A DNA stretch of 64,000 bases from Brevibacterium gallinarum (GTDB lineage: Bacteria > Actinomycetota > Actinomycetes > Actinomycetales > Brevibacteriaceae), in contig NZ_JACSPY010000008.1 of NCBI RefSeq assembly GCF_014836885.1, forward strand, positions 95,694 through 159,693, in the 5' to 3' direction. The position numbers and the translations under genes are program-made. How positions within the stretch are numbered: the first letter of the stretch is position 1; each line of letters opens with the position of its first letter. Of this stretch, positions 1 through 9,705 are shown in pieces. The notes under the pieces are model-generated. The model did not search any database. It saw only the letters and a list, made by a program, of their open reading frames with translations, and was not told the DNA's origin.

Positions 1-311
1 GCGACGCCACCTGCACGGCTGTCATCGTCCAATCCGCTCTGCAGCTGCACGGCGTCTTCGCCGCCGTCCGCCGCCGGCGCCTGGCGATCCCGCGCGACCT
101 GTCCGTGGTGGGGTTCGGGGACTTCTCGACGATGCGCTACACGAACCCGCCGGCCACCGTGCTCCGGTTGGACAATCAGGCGCTGGCCGAGGCGCTCGCC
201 GCAGGGGTGCGCAGCGTGCTCGGCCTGCCCGGTCGGCAGCTCGCCTCGGTCCCGCCGACGCTGCGCCCGAGGCTCCTGGCCCGCCAGTCGACTGCGGCGG
301 CGAGGACCTGA
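1..311 (+). CDS. LacI-family regulator, C-terminal part (5' end outside window)
   Basis: The frame is open from base 3 and encodes about 102 residues ending at TGA 309-311. The segment RDLSVVGFGDFSTMRY, followed by a PPATVLRL stretch, is the usual end of the periplasmic-binding-like effector domain of LacI/PurR regulators (family consensus: P.D..V.GFDD......PPLTTV). The DNA-binding domain lies outside the window, so the target cannot be judged. The stop codon overlaps the ATG of the next LacI gene (TGATG), so the two regulators are probably translationally coupled. The sugar ligand is unknown. Confidence 0.8.
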   Translation, partial: DATCTAVIVQSALQLHGVFAAVRRRRLAIPRDLSVVGFGDFSTMRYTNPPATVLRLDNQALAEALAAGVRSVLGLPGRQLASVPPTLRPRLLARQSTAAART

Positions 312-1354
312 TGCGCTCGGACATCTCGCTCAAGCAGATCGCCGCGGCCTCCGGGCTGTCGGTCTCCACGGTCTCCCGGGTGCTCAGAGAGCAGCCCGGC
401 ACCTCAGCAGCCGCCCGCCGTGCCGTCGCCGTGGCACTCGGCACGCTCGGGGTGCGGCACGGGGAGGAGGCGGCCCGGACCGGCACTGTCATCGCCGTCG
501 TGCACGCCGCCCCGCTCGCCGGTGACGTCGACCCGTTCGAAAGCCTCTACCTGGAGATCGTCGAGCGGATCTTCGCCCTCGGCTGGGTGGCCGTGCGCAT
601 CCAGACCGGCCCGGATCTCGCCTCGGCCGCCGAGGTGCTCGAGTCCTTCGGCGTCGCCGGCGCGGTGGTGCTCGGCGGCGGTTCGGCCGGTCCCGAGGCG
701 CAGCGGCTCGCCGCCCACGGGGTGCCGGTCATCCGCGTCTCCAACGCCCGGCACGCAGGCTTCGCCCAGCTCGTCCTCGACTCCGGGGAGGGCATCCGCA
801 CCGCAGTCCGCCACCTCATCCACCTCGGTCACCGGCGCATCGGGCTCGTCGTGCCTGAGGACTCGGCGGCCTCCACCCGGGTGAGTGCGTTTCGGCGGGC
901 GATGGCCGATGTGCTGCACATCCCCGCCACCCGCGACCAGGCTCCCGTCGTGGTCGCCGGGCCGGGGATCCTCGCCGGTTCGCAGGCCGCCGATGATCTG
1001 CTGGAGGCGCAGTGCTCGGCAGCGATCAGCTGCGCCCCGGCGATCACCTTCGGATTCCTCGAATCGACCCGCCGGCTGCGCCTGGCGGTGCCGCAGGACT
1101 TCTCGCTGCTGACGGTCGGGGACATGCCCGACGCCGAGGTGATCCACCCGCCGATGTCACAGGTGACCTTCGACTGGGCCGCCCTGGCCGAGGCTGCGCT
1201 GCGCGAACTCGAACGGCTCATGCGCGCCAGCGCCGATGGGGCAGGAGCTGCTGGGCCCGGGGCCGGCAGCGGGCGTACACCCCGGCTGCCGGACTACCGC
1301 GTCAGCCCCGAACTCGTGCTCCGGGCCTCCGAACGGGCCATCGGCCGGCGCTGA
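311..1354 (+). CDS. LacI-family transcriptional regulator
   Basis: A 347-residue protein of normal LacI length. Residues 5-45 form the LacI helix-turn-helix: SLKQIAAASGLSVSTVSRVL is near-consensus. Residues about 57-300 form the effector-binding fold, with LIHLGHRRIGLVV in the middle, a hallmark of the family. The start overlaps the stop of the preceding LacI gene. The C-terminal 45 residues are Gly/Ala-rich and probably disordered. Family members bind a sugar or sugar phosphate and repress carbohydrate genes. The nearest downstream gene is the convergent trehalose-phosphate synthase, so the real target may lie upstream of the window. Two adjacent non-identical LacI regulators are unusual and hint at a sugar-utilisation locus to the left. 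Confidence 0.9.
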   Translation: MRSDISLKQIAAASGLSVSTVSRVLREQPGTSAAARRAVAVALGTLGVRHGEEAARTGTVIAVVHAAPLAGDVDPFESLYLEIVERIFALGWVAVRIQTGPDLASAAEVLESFGVAGAVVLGGGSAGPEAQRLAAHGVPVIRVSNARHAGFAQLVLDSGEGIRTAVRHLIHLGHRRIGLVVPEDSAASTRVSAFRRAMADVLHIPATRDQAPVVVAGPGILAGSQAADDLLEAQCSAAISCAPAITFGFLESTRRLRLAVPQDFSLLTVGDMPDAEVIHPPMSQVTFDWAALAEAALRELERLMRASADGAGAAGPGAGSGRTPRLPDYRVSPELVLRASERAIGRR

Positions 1355-1453
1355 GTCTCCTGGCATCGAGCGCGCCGCGGCTGCGCATCGCAACGCCGCA
1401 GCTGCGCATCGCGCCGCCCGGCCCGTCCTTCAGCGTCCTGCGCGGGTCTCCGC

Positions 1454-3877
<2,424 letters not shown>

Positions 3878-3926
3878 GTTACTCCTATCAGCACTCGATC
3901 CTCATGAGAAACTCTACCGCCTCAGC

Positions 3927-3932
3927 TAACCT
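3927..3932 (+). promoter_or_regulatory. -10 box TAACCT of a probably leaderless kinase transcript
   Basis: TAACCT lies 7 nt before the GTG at 3940 and no Shine-Dalgarno sequence precedes that codon. A -10 box at this distance puts the transcription start at or next to the start codon. Leaderless mRNAs are common in actinobacteria. No convincing -35 box is visible. Confidence 0.4.
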
Positions 3933-3939
3933 GGGTTGA

Positions 3940-5961
3940 GTGGCAGTACAGGAACTCGGCGGCTATCGGCTGCTGAATGAACTCGGTTCCGGCGGCATGG
4001 GCGTCGTCCACCTCGGGGTGGATGCTGAGAACAACCCGGTCGCCGTCAAAGTGCTGCACGCGCACATCGCCAACGACGAGACCGCCCGCAAGCGGCTCGC
4101 CCGCGAGGTGCGGACACTGAGGCGGATCAAGCATCCGCGGATCGCAGCGGTCCTCGACGCCGAACTTGAGACCGCCCAGCCGTTCATCATCACCGAGTTC
4201 GTCGACGGGCAGACGCTGTCCGACGATGTGCGCGACAACGGCCCGTTCGCCGAAGACGAGCTCGTCCACTTCGGCCATGCGCTGCTCGATGCGCTCAACG
4301 CCGTGCACGAAGCAGGCGTCATCCACCGTGACCTCAAGCCTGCCAACGTCATGATCATGGACGGTGAGCCGATGGTCATCGACTTTGGCATCGCCCAGGC
4401 CGCCGACGAGGTCAAGGTCACCGCCACCGGCCTCGTCATGGGCACCCCGGGCTATCTCAGCCCCGAGATCGCCGACGGCCGCGAAGCCAGCGAGAAGACC
4501 GACTGGTGGGGGTGGGCGGCGACGATGGCGTTCGCGGCCACCGGCCGCAACCCGTACGGCTCCGGCCCGCTCGAGGCGGTGCTCGGACGCGTGGCCACCG
4601 GCCGGTACAACCTCGAAGGGGCACCGGAGCTGTTCGTGCCGCTGCTGCAGGCCTGCCTCGACCCCAAACCCGAGCGGCGGCCATCGGGAGCCATGATCCT
4701 CGACGCCCTCGTCGACATCGAATCCGGGCAGCTGCCGGCATTCGGCAGCCCCCGCCATGCAGCCGGACCCGGCCGCGGCGACACCGGCGGCACCCGGGTC
4801 GACCTGCCCGCCGTCGGCGCGGCAGGAGCCGCCGCTGCCGCTGCCGCAGCCGGGGCAGCCCATGACCCGCTGGCCCCGCCGACCGGCCCGATGGGCCGCA
4901 CCGGACCCGGTGGCGCCTACCAGCTCGGCGGCGAGCCCGGCGGCATGGAGGGCTTCCAGGCCGGCGGCTTCGCCGGCCACCGCCCCGACCAGCACGGGGT
5001 GCCCCGCCACGGCAACGCCCCCGGCGGCCGCCCGCAGCCGGTTCAGCCCTCACCCGGCACACCCGGCGGCAGCGTCTACGGGGGAGCAGCCCCCTACGGC
5101 AGCCAGCCCGGCCACATGCAGGGCAGCCAGCCGGCCGGATCCGGCCCAGCCCACGCCTCGGGGCCGGCACATGCCTCGGGCCCGGCACACGCCTCGGGCC
5201 CGGCACACGCCGCCGTCGGCTCACCGCCGGCCTACGGCCCGCTCGGCATCGACCCGCGCCCCCAGCCGCACCAGCAGGTCGAGCCCTACCAGCACGCCGG
5301 TGCCCCGGTGCCGGCCGAACAGCCCTGGCAGCCCCAGCAGCTGCGCCCGCCCGGCCCGCCGCGCCCGCAGCGCCTCGGCGGGGCCTGGCCGCTGCTCATG
5401 CTCAACCTGCTGGCCGTCACGCTCGTAGCGCTCGGGCCGATCATCATGCTCATCGCCTCCTACCTGTGGCAGGTCGCCGCCCGCACCACCGGATCGATGG
5501 CGCAGGTGCGCAACTGGCGGCAGTTCAACGACGGTCCCTCCGGCGTGTCAGTGTGGTCCTCGATCGCCAGCCTGCCCGGCGCGCTGTTCCGGTCGCTGTT
5601 CACCTCGCTGTTCTCGATGATCCTGCCGGCCATCGCCTTCGTTGCCGTCGCGGTGCTCATGCGCCTCGACATCGCCGGGATCATCCCCTCAGGCCGGTCC
5701 TTCGAATGGACCCTGTGGGCAGCTGGGCTGTCCTATGCGCTCGTGCTGTGGTTCGGGCCGGGCTCGGCGAACCTGCGCGTCGGCTCTCGGGCTGCACTCA
5801 CCTCGATCGCCCGCAACCGCACCGGCGAATGGATCATGTTCGGGGTGCTCGCGCTGCTGTTCGTCATGGCTATCAGCGTCATCCTCTCCACCGCAGGCGT
5901 CACCTGGTGGCCGCTGACCTTCAACCCACTCGAGCTCATCCCGCGCGCCTCTGAACTTTAA
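3940..5961 (+). CDS. Membrane-anchored Ser/Thr protein kinase with Pro/Gly-rich linker and four membrane segments
   Basis: 673 residues. Residues 8-265 are a Hanks-type kinase: Gly loop GSGGMG (16-21), Lys37 in VAVKVL, catalytic HRDLKPAN (Asp130) and DFG (Asp148). All catalytic residues are present, so an active kinase is expected. Residues about 270-480 are low-complexity Gly/Pro/Ala/Gln, including four copies of the hexapeptide GPAHAS. The C-terminal 190 residues carry four likely membrane segments, for example LLMLNLLAVTLVALGPIIML. There is no PASTA or other extracellular sensor, so this is not a PknB orthologue. It starts at a GTG with no SD and lies divergent from otsAB and about 140 nt before a DsbA-like gene. 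The substrates are unknown. Confidence 0.9.
   Translation: MAVQELGGYRLLNELGSGGMGVVHLGVDAENNPVAVKVLHAHIANDETARKRLAREVRTLRRIKHPRIAAVLDAELETAQPFIITEFVDGQTLSDDVRDNGPFAEDELVHFGHALLDALNAVHEAGVIHRDLKPANVMIMDGEPMVIDFGIAQAADEVKVTATGLVMGTPGYLSPEIADGREASEKTDWWGWAATMAFAATGRNPYGSGPLEAVLGRVATGRYNLEGAPELFVPLLQACLDPKPERRPSGAMILDALVDIESGQLPAFGSPRHAAGPGRGDTGGTRVDLPAVGAAGAAAAAAAAGAAHDPLAPPTGPMGRTGPGGAYQLGGEPGGMEGFQAGGFAGHRPDQHGVPRHGNAPGGRPQPVQPSPGTPGGSVYGGAAPYGSQPGHMQGSQPAGSGPAHASGPAHASGPAHASGPAHAAVGSPPAYGPLGIDPRPQPHQQVEPYQHAGAPVPAEQPWQPQQLRPPGPPRPQRLGGAWPLLMLNLLAVTLVALGPIIMLIASYLWQVAARTTGSMAQVRNWRQFNDGPSGVSVWSSIASLPGALFRSLFTSLFSMILPAIAFVAVAVLMRLDIAGIIPSGRSFEWTLWAAGLSYALVLWFGPGSANLRVGSRAALTSIARNRTGEWIMFGVLALLFVMAISVILSTAGVTWWPLTFNPLELIPRASEL
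5143..5214 (+). repeat. Four 18-bp tandem repeats inside the kinase gene
   Basis: Units start at 5143, 5161, 5179 and 5197 and differ at only a few positions. They encode repeated GPAHAS in the linker between kinase and membrane domains. Copy number could change by slippage without breaking the frame. Confidence 0.85.
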
Positions 5962-6099
5962 GACCCAGCCACCGCCTCGGGAGCGGATGCCCTGAAGAAC
6001 GGCTGAACCCCGTAGGATGGCCGAGGATCTAAGATAGCCCTCGAACCAGTAAGCCCCTGCGCCGAAGCCCGCGCAGCGACCGACATCACGTGAGGAAAC

Positions 6100-6981
6100 A
6101 TGGCGAAGAACTCATCGGCCGCCGACCGCCGACAGGCAGCGCGCGAGAAGGCCCGGCAGATCGCAGAGAACGACGCACGGCGGGAGAAGAAGGCCAAGAC
6201 GATCCTCTTCACCTCGGTCGGCATCGTCGTCGTCGCCTTCATCACCGTCGTCGGCTTCCTCATCTTCCAGAGCCTGCAGCCGGTGGCCGGCCCACGCAAC
6301 TACGCCCAGGGCACGATGACCGTGGCCAAGGACGGCGACGAGCTCAAGGCCTACACCGCACCCGGCATCGAGGACCCCGGCGAGAATCCGCCGCCGCCGA
6401 TCGCTGAGTCCCCGCTCGGCTCCGACGCCGCCGTGGTGACCGTCTACTTCGACTTCCAGTGCCCGGCCTGCAAGGCCTTCGAGGACACCCACGGCAAAAC
6501 GCTGAACAAACTCGTCGAGGACGGCAAGATCGCCCTGCAGTACGCGCCGGTCGCGTTCCTCGACAACGCCTCAGGCGGCAACAAGTTCTCCACCCGCTCC
6601 GCCAACGCCGCAGCCTGCGTCGCCGACTCCGGCCAGGTGCAGGGATACTCGGACTTCGTCATGGCGATGTTCGCCCAGCAGCCGCAGGAGGGCGCCGAGG
6701 GCATGGAGGACGACCAGATCATCTCGATCGCTGAGGAAGCCGGCGTCGACGTCAGCGCAGCCGTGGCTCCCGAGGACTCCGACGCTTCGGACGTGCGCAG
6801 CTGCATCACCGAACAGGCCTTCGCGAAGTCCGTGGAGAAGGAGACGCAGGCTGCGTTCGACGACCGCGGACTCTCCGGCACCCCGCGCGTGCTCATCAAC
6901 GGCCAGGAGACGCAGTCGTGGAGCGAACAGGATCCGCAGAAGTTCCCGCTTGAGGTGCTGCGCGCCGCCGGCGGCAACTGA
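6100..6981 (+). CDS. DsbA-like thiol-disulfide oxidoreductase, membrane-anchored
   Basis: 293 residues. A basic N-terminus (1-33) precedes one membrane segment (about 36-58, TILFTSVGIVVVAFITVVGF), so the enzyme domain faces the cell exterior. Residues about 105-290 form a thioredoxin-like DsbA/BdbD domain with the active site CPAC (Cys121, Cys124) in FDFQCPACKAFED and a later cis-Pro loop GTPRVLING. Such proteins oxidise cysteines in exported proteins. SD GAGGAAA stands just before the ATG at 6100. Neighbours are the kinase upstream and a tRNA downstream. A VKOR or DsbD partner is not in the window. Confidence 0.88.
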   Translation: MAKNSSAADRRQAAREKARQIAENDARREKKAKTILFTSVGIVVVAFITVVGFLIFQSLQPVAGPRNYAQGTMTVAKDGDELKAYTAPGIEDPGENPPPPIAESPLGSDAAVVTVYFDFQCPACKAFEDTHGKTLNKLVEDGKIALQYAPVAFLDNASGGNKFSTRSANAAACVADSGQVQGYSDFVMAMFAQQPQEGAEGMEDDQIISIAEEAGVDVSAAVAPEDSDASDVRSCITEQAFAKSVEKETQAAFDDRGLSGTPRVLINGQETQSWSEQDPQKFPLEVLRAAGGN

Positions 6982-7004
6982 TCACCCGATAGCCTCAGCT
7001 GGCA

Positions 7005-7060
7005 GACGCCCGCCAGGTCACGGATTCCGCAGGCCACGGATTCCGTGCCCGGTGGGCGTC
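7005..7060 (+). terminator. Possible terminator after the DsbA-like gene
   Basis: GACGCCCGCC at 7005-7014 can pair with GGTGGGCGTC at 7051-7060 (one G-T pair). The loop holds two copies of CACGGATTCCG. There is no T-run, so the assignment is tentative. Confidence 0.35.
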
Positions 7061-7149
7061 AGTCGTCAGTGGGTGCGTCTCTGCGTGCTGGTGCCGAGAC
7101 GAACGGGGTGCGGAAGCGGGCGTGCGTGGCGGACGGCAGGCCGATGTTC

Positions 7150-7155
7150 TACACT
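7150..7155 (+). promoter_or_regulatory. Candidate -10 box (TACACT) of tRNA-Thr
   Basis: TACACT lies 25 nt upstream of the tRNA 5' end. That distance fits a short tRNA precursor leader. No clear -35 box is visible. Confidence 0.35.
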
Positions 7156-7180
7156 GTCTTAGGCTCACTGCGGTGAGCAC

Positions 7181-7253
7181 GCCTCCTTAGCTCAGTTGGT
7201 AGAGCACCGCTCTTGTAAAGCGAAGGTCGTCAGTTCGAGTCTGACAGGGGGCT
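7181..7253 (+). tRNA. tRNA-Thr (anticodon TGT)
   Basis: A full cloverleaf of 73 nt can be folded. The acceptor stem is GCCTCCT with AGGGGGC, the D stem GCTC/GAGC and the T stem GTCAG/CTGAC around TTCGAGT. The anticodon loop is CTTGTAA, giving anticodon TGT, which reads ACA (Thr). The anticodon stem has one C-A mismatch at its outer pair. The discriminator base is T and CCA is not encoded. Confidence 0.95.
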
Positions 7254-7336
7254 CTTCTCATACCCAGACGCACCGTCTGTTCCTCCGCTGACCGCATCTC
7301 TGCTGGCCCTCCTTCCACGCTCGAACGGAGCCCCTC

Positions 7337-7672
7337 ATGACCCCGGAACAGGAATCACTCGTCGAACGGCTGAGGCACCTGCTCACAGACCAACCCGTGC
7401 TGCGCGAGGTCTCGATGTTCGGCGGCCGGTCCTTCATGGTCAACGAGAAGCTGGCCGTCAGCGCGCTCAAGTCCGGCGGCCTGCTGGTGCGGGTGGATGC
7501 GGCGCAGCACGCAGAGCTTCTCACTCGGCCCGGCGCCCGCCGAGCCACTATGGGGGCTGATCGCGAAATGGGGCCCGGCTGGATCGAAGTCGATGCCGCC
7601 GCAGTCGAGGACGACGAGGGCCTGGCCGCGTGGCTGGATGTCGCGCTGCGGCACAACCGCGAAGTGAACTGA
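7337..7672 (+). CDS. TfoX/Sxy N-terminal domain protein
   Basis: 111 residues. The segment REVSMFGGRSFMVN (about 25-38) is the signature of the TfoX N-terminal domain, followed by the expected strand pattern LLVRVDAAQHAELL. The protein has only this domain and lacks the C-terminal TfoX helix-hairpin domain needed for the competence role in gamma-proteobacteria. The function of such single-domain proteins in actinobacteria is not known. It is a monocistron between tRNA-Thr and the convergent EIIC gene. Confidence 0.8.
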   Translation: MTPEQESLVERLRHLLTDQPVLREVSMFGGRSFMVNEKLAVSALKSGGLLVRVDAAQHAELLTRPGARRATMGADREMGPGWIEVDAAAVEDDEGLAAWLDVALRHNREVN

Positions 7673-7716
7673 AGGTCCCTGCAGGCGCGCATACCGCGCT
7701 GTCCTCGCCCTGGGCC

Positions 7717-7781
7717 GAAAGAGTTTGCAAAGTTGTTCACGGTTTCCAATGCCGAAACCGTGAACAACTTTGCAAACTTTT
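7717..7781. repeat. Long AT-rich palindrome, copy 1 of 2
   Basis: The arms at 7722-7746 and 7754-7778 are perfect 25-nt inverted repeats around a 7-nt loop (CAATGCC); the flanking GAAAG and TTTTC nearly extend the stem. The arms contain GCAAAGTTGTTCACGGTTTC. A related palindrome with the same loop length lies at 39544-39614. Here it sits between convergent genes (TfoX-like and EIIC), where it could end transcription in both directions. Its AT-richness differs from the surroundings. Confidence 0.9.
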
Positions 7782-7806
7782 CTTCAGCAGCCCTGGGGAG
7801 CCGCTT

Positions 7807-7845
7807 TGTGGAGCCGCTCTATCGAGCAGCTCTGTGGAGCAGCTC
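7807..7845. repeat. Three 13-bp imperfect direct repeats
   Basis: TGTGGAGCCGCTC, TATCGAGCAGCTC and TGTGGAGCAGCTC follow each other without gaps, just before the stop codon of the EIIC gene. No function is apparent. Confidence 0.6.
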
Positions 7846-7850
7846 AGGCC

Positions 7851-9221
7851 CTACTGCCTGCCTTCCTTCTCTGCCCGTGTCTTGCCGGTGGACTCGGCGG
7901 CGGCCTCCTGCGCCTCATCGAAGACCGACGGCGCGCCCTCACCGGCGTCGCCCTCCTCTTCACGGCCGGGCGTGTGGAGGTTGAACTTCACGATCGCCCA
8001 CCGGAACAGGAAGTAGTACACCGCCGCATAACCCAGGCCGATGACGATGAGCAGCAGCACCGGCAGGAACCCGCCGGAGAGCTCCGCGGCCCGGCCCATG
8101 TTGAGCAGATAGTCGATCGCCCCGGCGGAGAACCCGAACCCGGATTTGATGCCCAGCGCATTCACCAGCGCCAGCGAGGTGCCGGTGAGCACCGCGTGCA
8201 CGGCGTAGAGCGGGAACGCGACGTAGGCGAAGGCGTACTCCAGCGGCTCGGTGATGCCGGTGATGAAGGCGGTCAGCGCCACCGAGATCATGATGCCGCC
8301 GACGAGCTTGCGGCGGGACTTGTGCGCGGTGTGGTAGATCGCCAGCGCGGCTGCCGGCAGCGCGAACATCATGATCGGGAAGAACCCGGTCATGAACGAG
8401 CCGGTCCAGTCGGCAGTCCCGTCGACGCCGTTGAAGAAGCAGGTGATGTCACCGTGCATCGTCTGGCCGTCGGCGTTCGTGCACGATCCCAGCTGGAACC
8501 ACGGCAGGTTGTTGAGCAGATGGTGCAGGCCGAAGGGGATCAGCAGCCGGTTGATGGTGCCGAAGATGAAGCCGGTGGCCGGGTTCGAGCCGTGCTCCAT
8601 GAGGAATCCGCCCACGCCCTTGTTGATGAGCACATCGAAGAGCGGGTAGATGATCGCCATGATGACACCGGTGATCATCGCCGCGACAGCGGTGATGATC
8701 GGCACGAAGCGCCGCCCGCCGAAGAACCCGAGGTAAGTCGGCAGCTTGATGCGGTAGTAGCGCTGGTACAGCACCGCCGCGACGATGCCGACGATGATGC
8801 CGGCGAGCACGCCGTAGTTGATGACGTTCTCGCCGTCGCCGCCCGGGGCGCCGAACGTCGGGGCGAGGGCCGTGAATACGTTGTCGAGCACCAGGAAGCC
8901 GACGACGGCGGCCAGCGCGGTCGACCCGTCGGCCTTCTTCGCGAAGCCGATCGCCACACCGACGGCGAAGATGAGCGCCAGGTTGTCGAACAGCGCCCCG
9001 CCGGCGGCTGCGAGCACATCGGCGACCGGCTGCAGCCAAGAGGCGAACTGCGCCAGGCCGTCGGCGCCGAGCATGTCCGGCTGGCCGAAGCGCAGCAGCA
9101 GCGCGGCCGCTGGGAGCACGGCGATGGGCATCATGAGGGAGCGGCCGACGCGCTGGAGCTGCGCGAAACCGGGAATGTGGCGCTTCTTCTTGCCTGCGCC
9201 GGAGGCTGTTGCGGTAGACAT
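7851..9221 (-). CDS. PTS EIIC, N-acetylglucosamine-type permease
   Basis: 456 residues with about ten membrane segments. It belongs to the glucose/GlcNAc EIIC family: GRSLMMPIAVLPAAALLLR at the N-terminus, FMTGFFPIMMFALPAAALAI, the substrate-site motif TGITEPLEYAF and FGFSAGAIDYLL. The last two resemble NagE more than PtsG. It has neither EIIB nor EIIA; the partner EIIB is encoded divergently at 9403 and a free EIIA at 15501. It would import and phosphorylate GlcNAc using phosphate relayed from the EI-HPr fusion. The start at 9221 has a GAAGGGAAGGA SD. The layout resembles the Streptomyces nagE2/nagF pair. Glucose as an additional substrate cannot be excluded. Confidence 0.88.
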   Translation of the reverse strand: MSTATASGAGKKKRHIPGFAQLQRVGRSLMMPIAVLPAAALLLRFGQPDMLGADGLAQFASWLQPVADVLAAAGGALFDNLALIFAVGVAIGFAKKADGSTALAAVVGFLVLDNVFTALAPTFGAPGGDGENVINYGVLAGIIVGIVAAVLYQRYYRIKLPTYLGFFGGRRFVPIITAVAAMITGVIMAIIYPLFDVLINKGVGGFLMEHGSNPATGFIFGTINRLLIPFGLHHLLNNLPWFQLGSCTNADGQTMHGDITCFFNGVDGTADWTGSFMTGFFPIMMFALPAAALAIYHTAHKSRRKLVGGIMISVALTAFITGITEPLEYAFAYVAFPLYAVHAVLTGTSLALVNALGIKSGFGFSAGAIDYLLNMGRAAELSGGFLPVLLLIVIGLGYAAVYYFLFRWAIVKFNLHTPGREEEGDAGEGAPSVFDEAQEAAAESTGKTRAEKEGRQ

Positions 9222-9330
9222 CGCTGTCCTTCCCTTCGAGGTGAGCGCCCGCCTGGTGCGGCAGAACGCGGGTGGTGCGAACCGGTGGGTCTCAGCTGCG
9301 CGGATGCGCCGCCGGTGACGTCAACGGTCG

Positions 9331-9336
9331 TAGACT
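9331..9336 (+). promoter_or_regulatory. Candidate -10 box (TAGACT) for the EIIB gene
   Basis: TAGACT fits the TANNNT pattern of actinobacterial housekeeping promoters and lies 66 nt before the EIIB start. A clear -35 box is lacking. No DasR-like GlcNAc operator was found between the divergent EIIC and EIIB genes. Confidence 0.4.
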
Positions 9337-9402
9337 GAAACACACGAGGCCCGGGGCGGGGACCGCATCGGGGCACCCACACCTACGACAGAGGAGTCAC
9401 AG

Positions 9403-9636
9403 ATGGACAAGGCAGAGCAGATCGTCGCCGGCCTCGGCGGGGCGGACAACATCGAGGACATCGAGGCCTGCATCACCCGCCTGCGCGTCGAGGTCGAGGA
9501 CGGCAGCCAGGTCGATGAGGGCGCGCTCAAGGCCGCCGGTGCGTTCGGTGTGGTCGCCCAGGGCGAGATCGTCCAGGTCGTCGTCGGCCCGGAGGCCGAC
9601 ATCCTCGTCGACGACATCAAGGACCTGCTTCCCTGA
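9403..9636 (+). CDS. PTS EIIB domain protein (glucose/GlcNAc family)
   Basis: 77 residues, a free-standing EIIB. The phosphorylated cysteine is Cys23 in IEACITRLR, the conserved C-I-T-R-L-R signature. The fold ends with GEIVQVVVGPEADILVDDI, as in family members. It relays phosphate from EIIA to the sugar bound by EIIC and most likely serves the divergent EIIC gene at 7851-9221. It begins after AGAGGAG. A perfect 32-nt palindrome follows. Confidence 0.92.
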   Translation: MDKAEQIVAGLGGADNIEDIEACITRLRVEVEDGSQVDEGALKAAGAFGVVAQGEIVQVVVGPEADILVDDIKDLLP

Positions 9637-9673
9637 TCACTGTCTGTTCCCCATGACAGTCTGTTCCCTTCCG

Positions 9674-9705
9674 TGAGCCGGCGCTGAGATCTCAGCGCCG
9701 GCTCA
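9674..9705. terminator. Bidirectional terminator between EIIB and ptsI
   Basis: A perfect 32-nt palindrome: TGAGCCGGCGCTGAGA is followed directly by its reverse complement. It lies between convergent genes and includes the stop codon of the EI-HPr gene (9703-9705). It lacks T-runs, as is usual in high-GC genomes. Confidence 0.8.

Noticed and set aside
7020..7044. Direct repeat CACGGATTCCG as a mobile-element trace
   Set aside because: Two short copies inside a likely terminator loop, with no inverted ends or target duplication.
9222..9402. DasR-type operator between the GlcNAc EIIC and EIIB genes
   Set aside because: No sequence close to ACTGGTCTAGACCACT is present there or before the RpiR gene. 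Control by the RpiR regulator is the simpler view.
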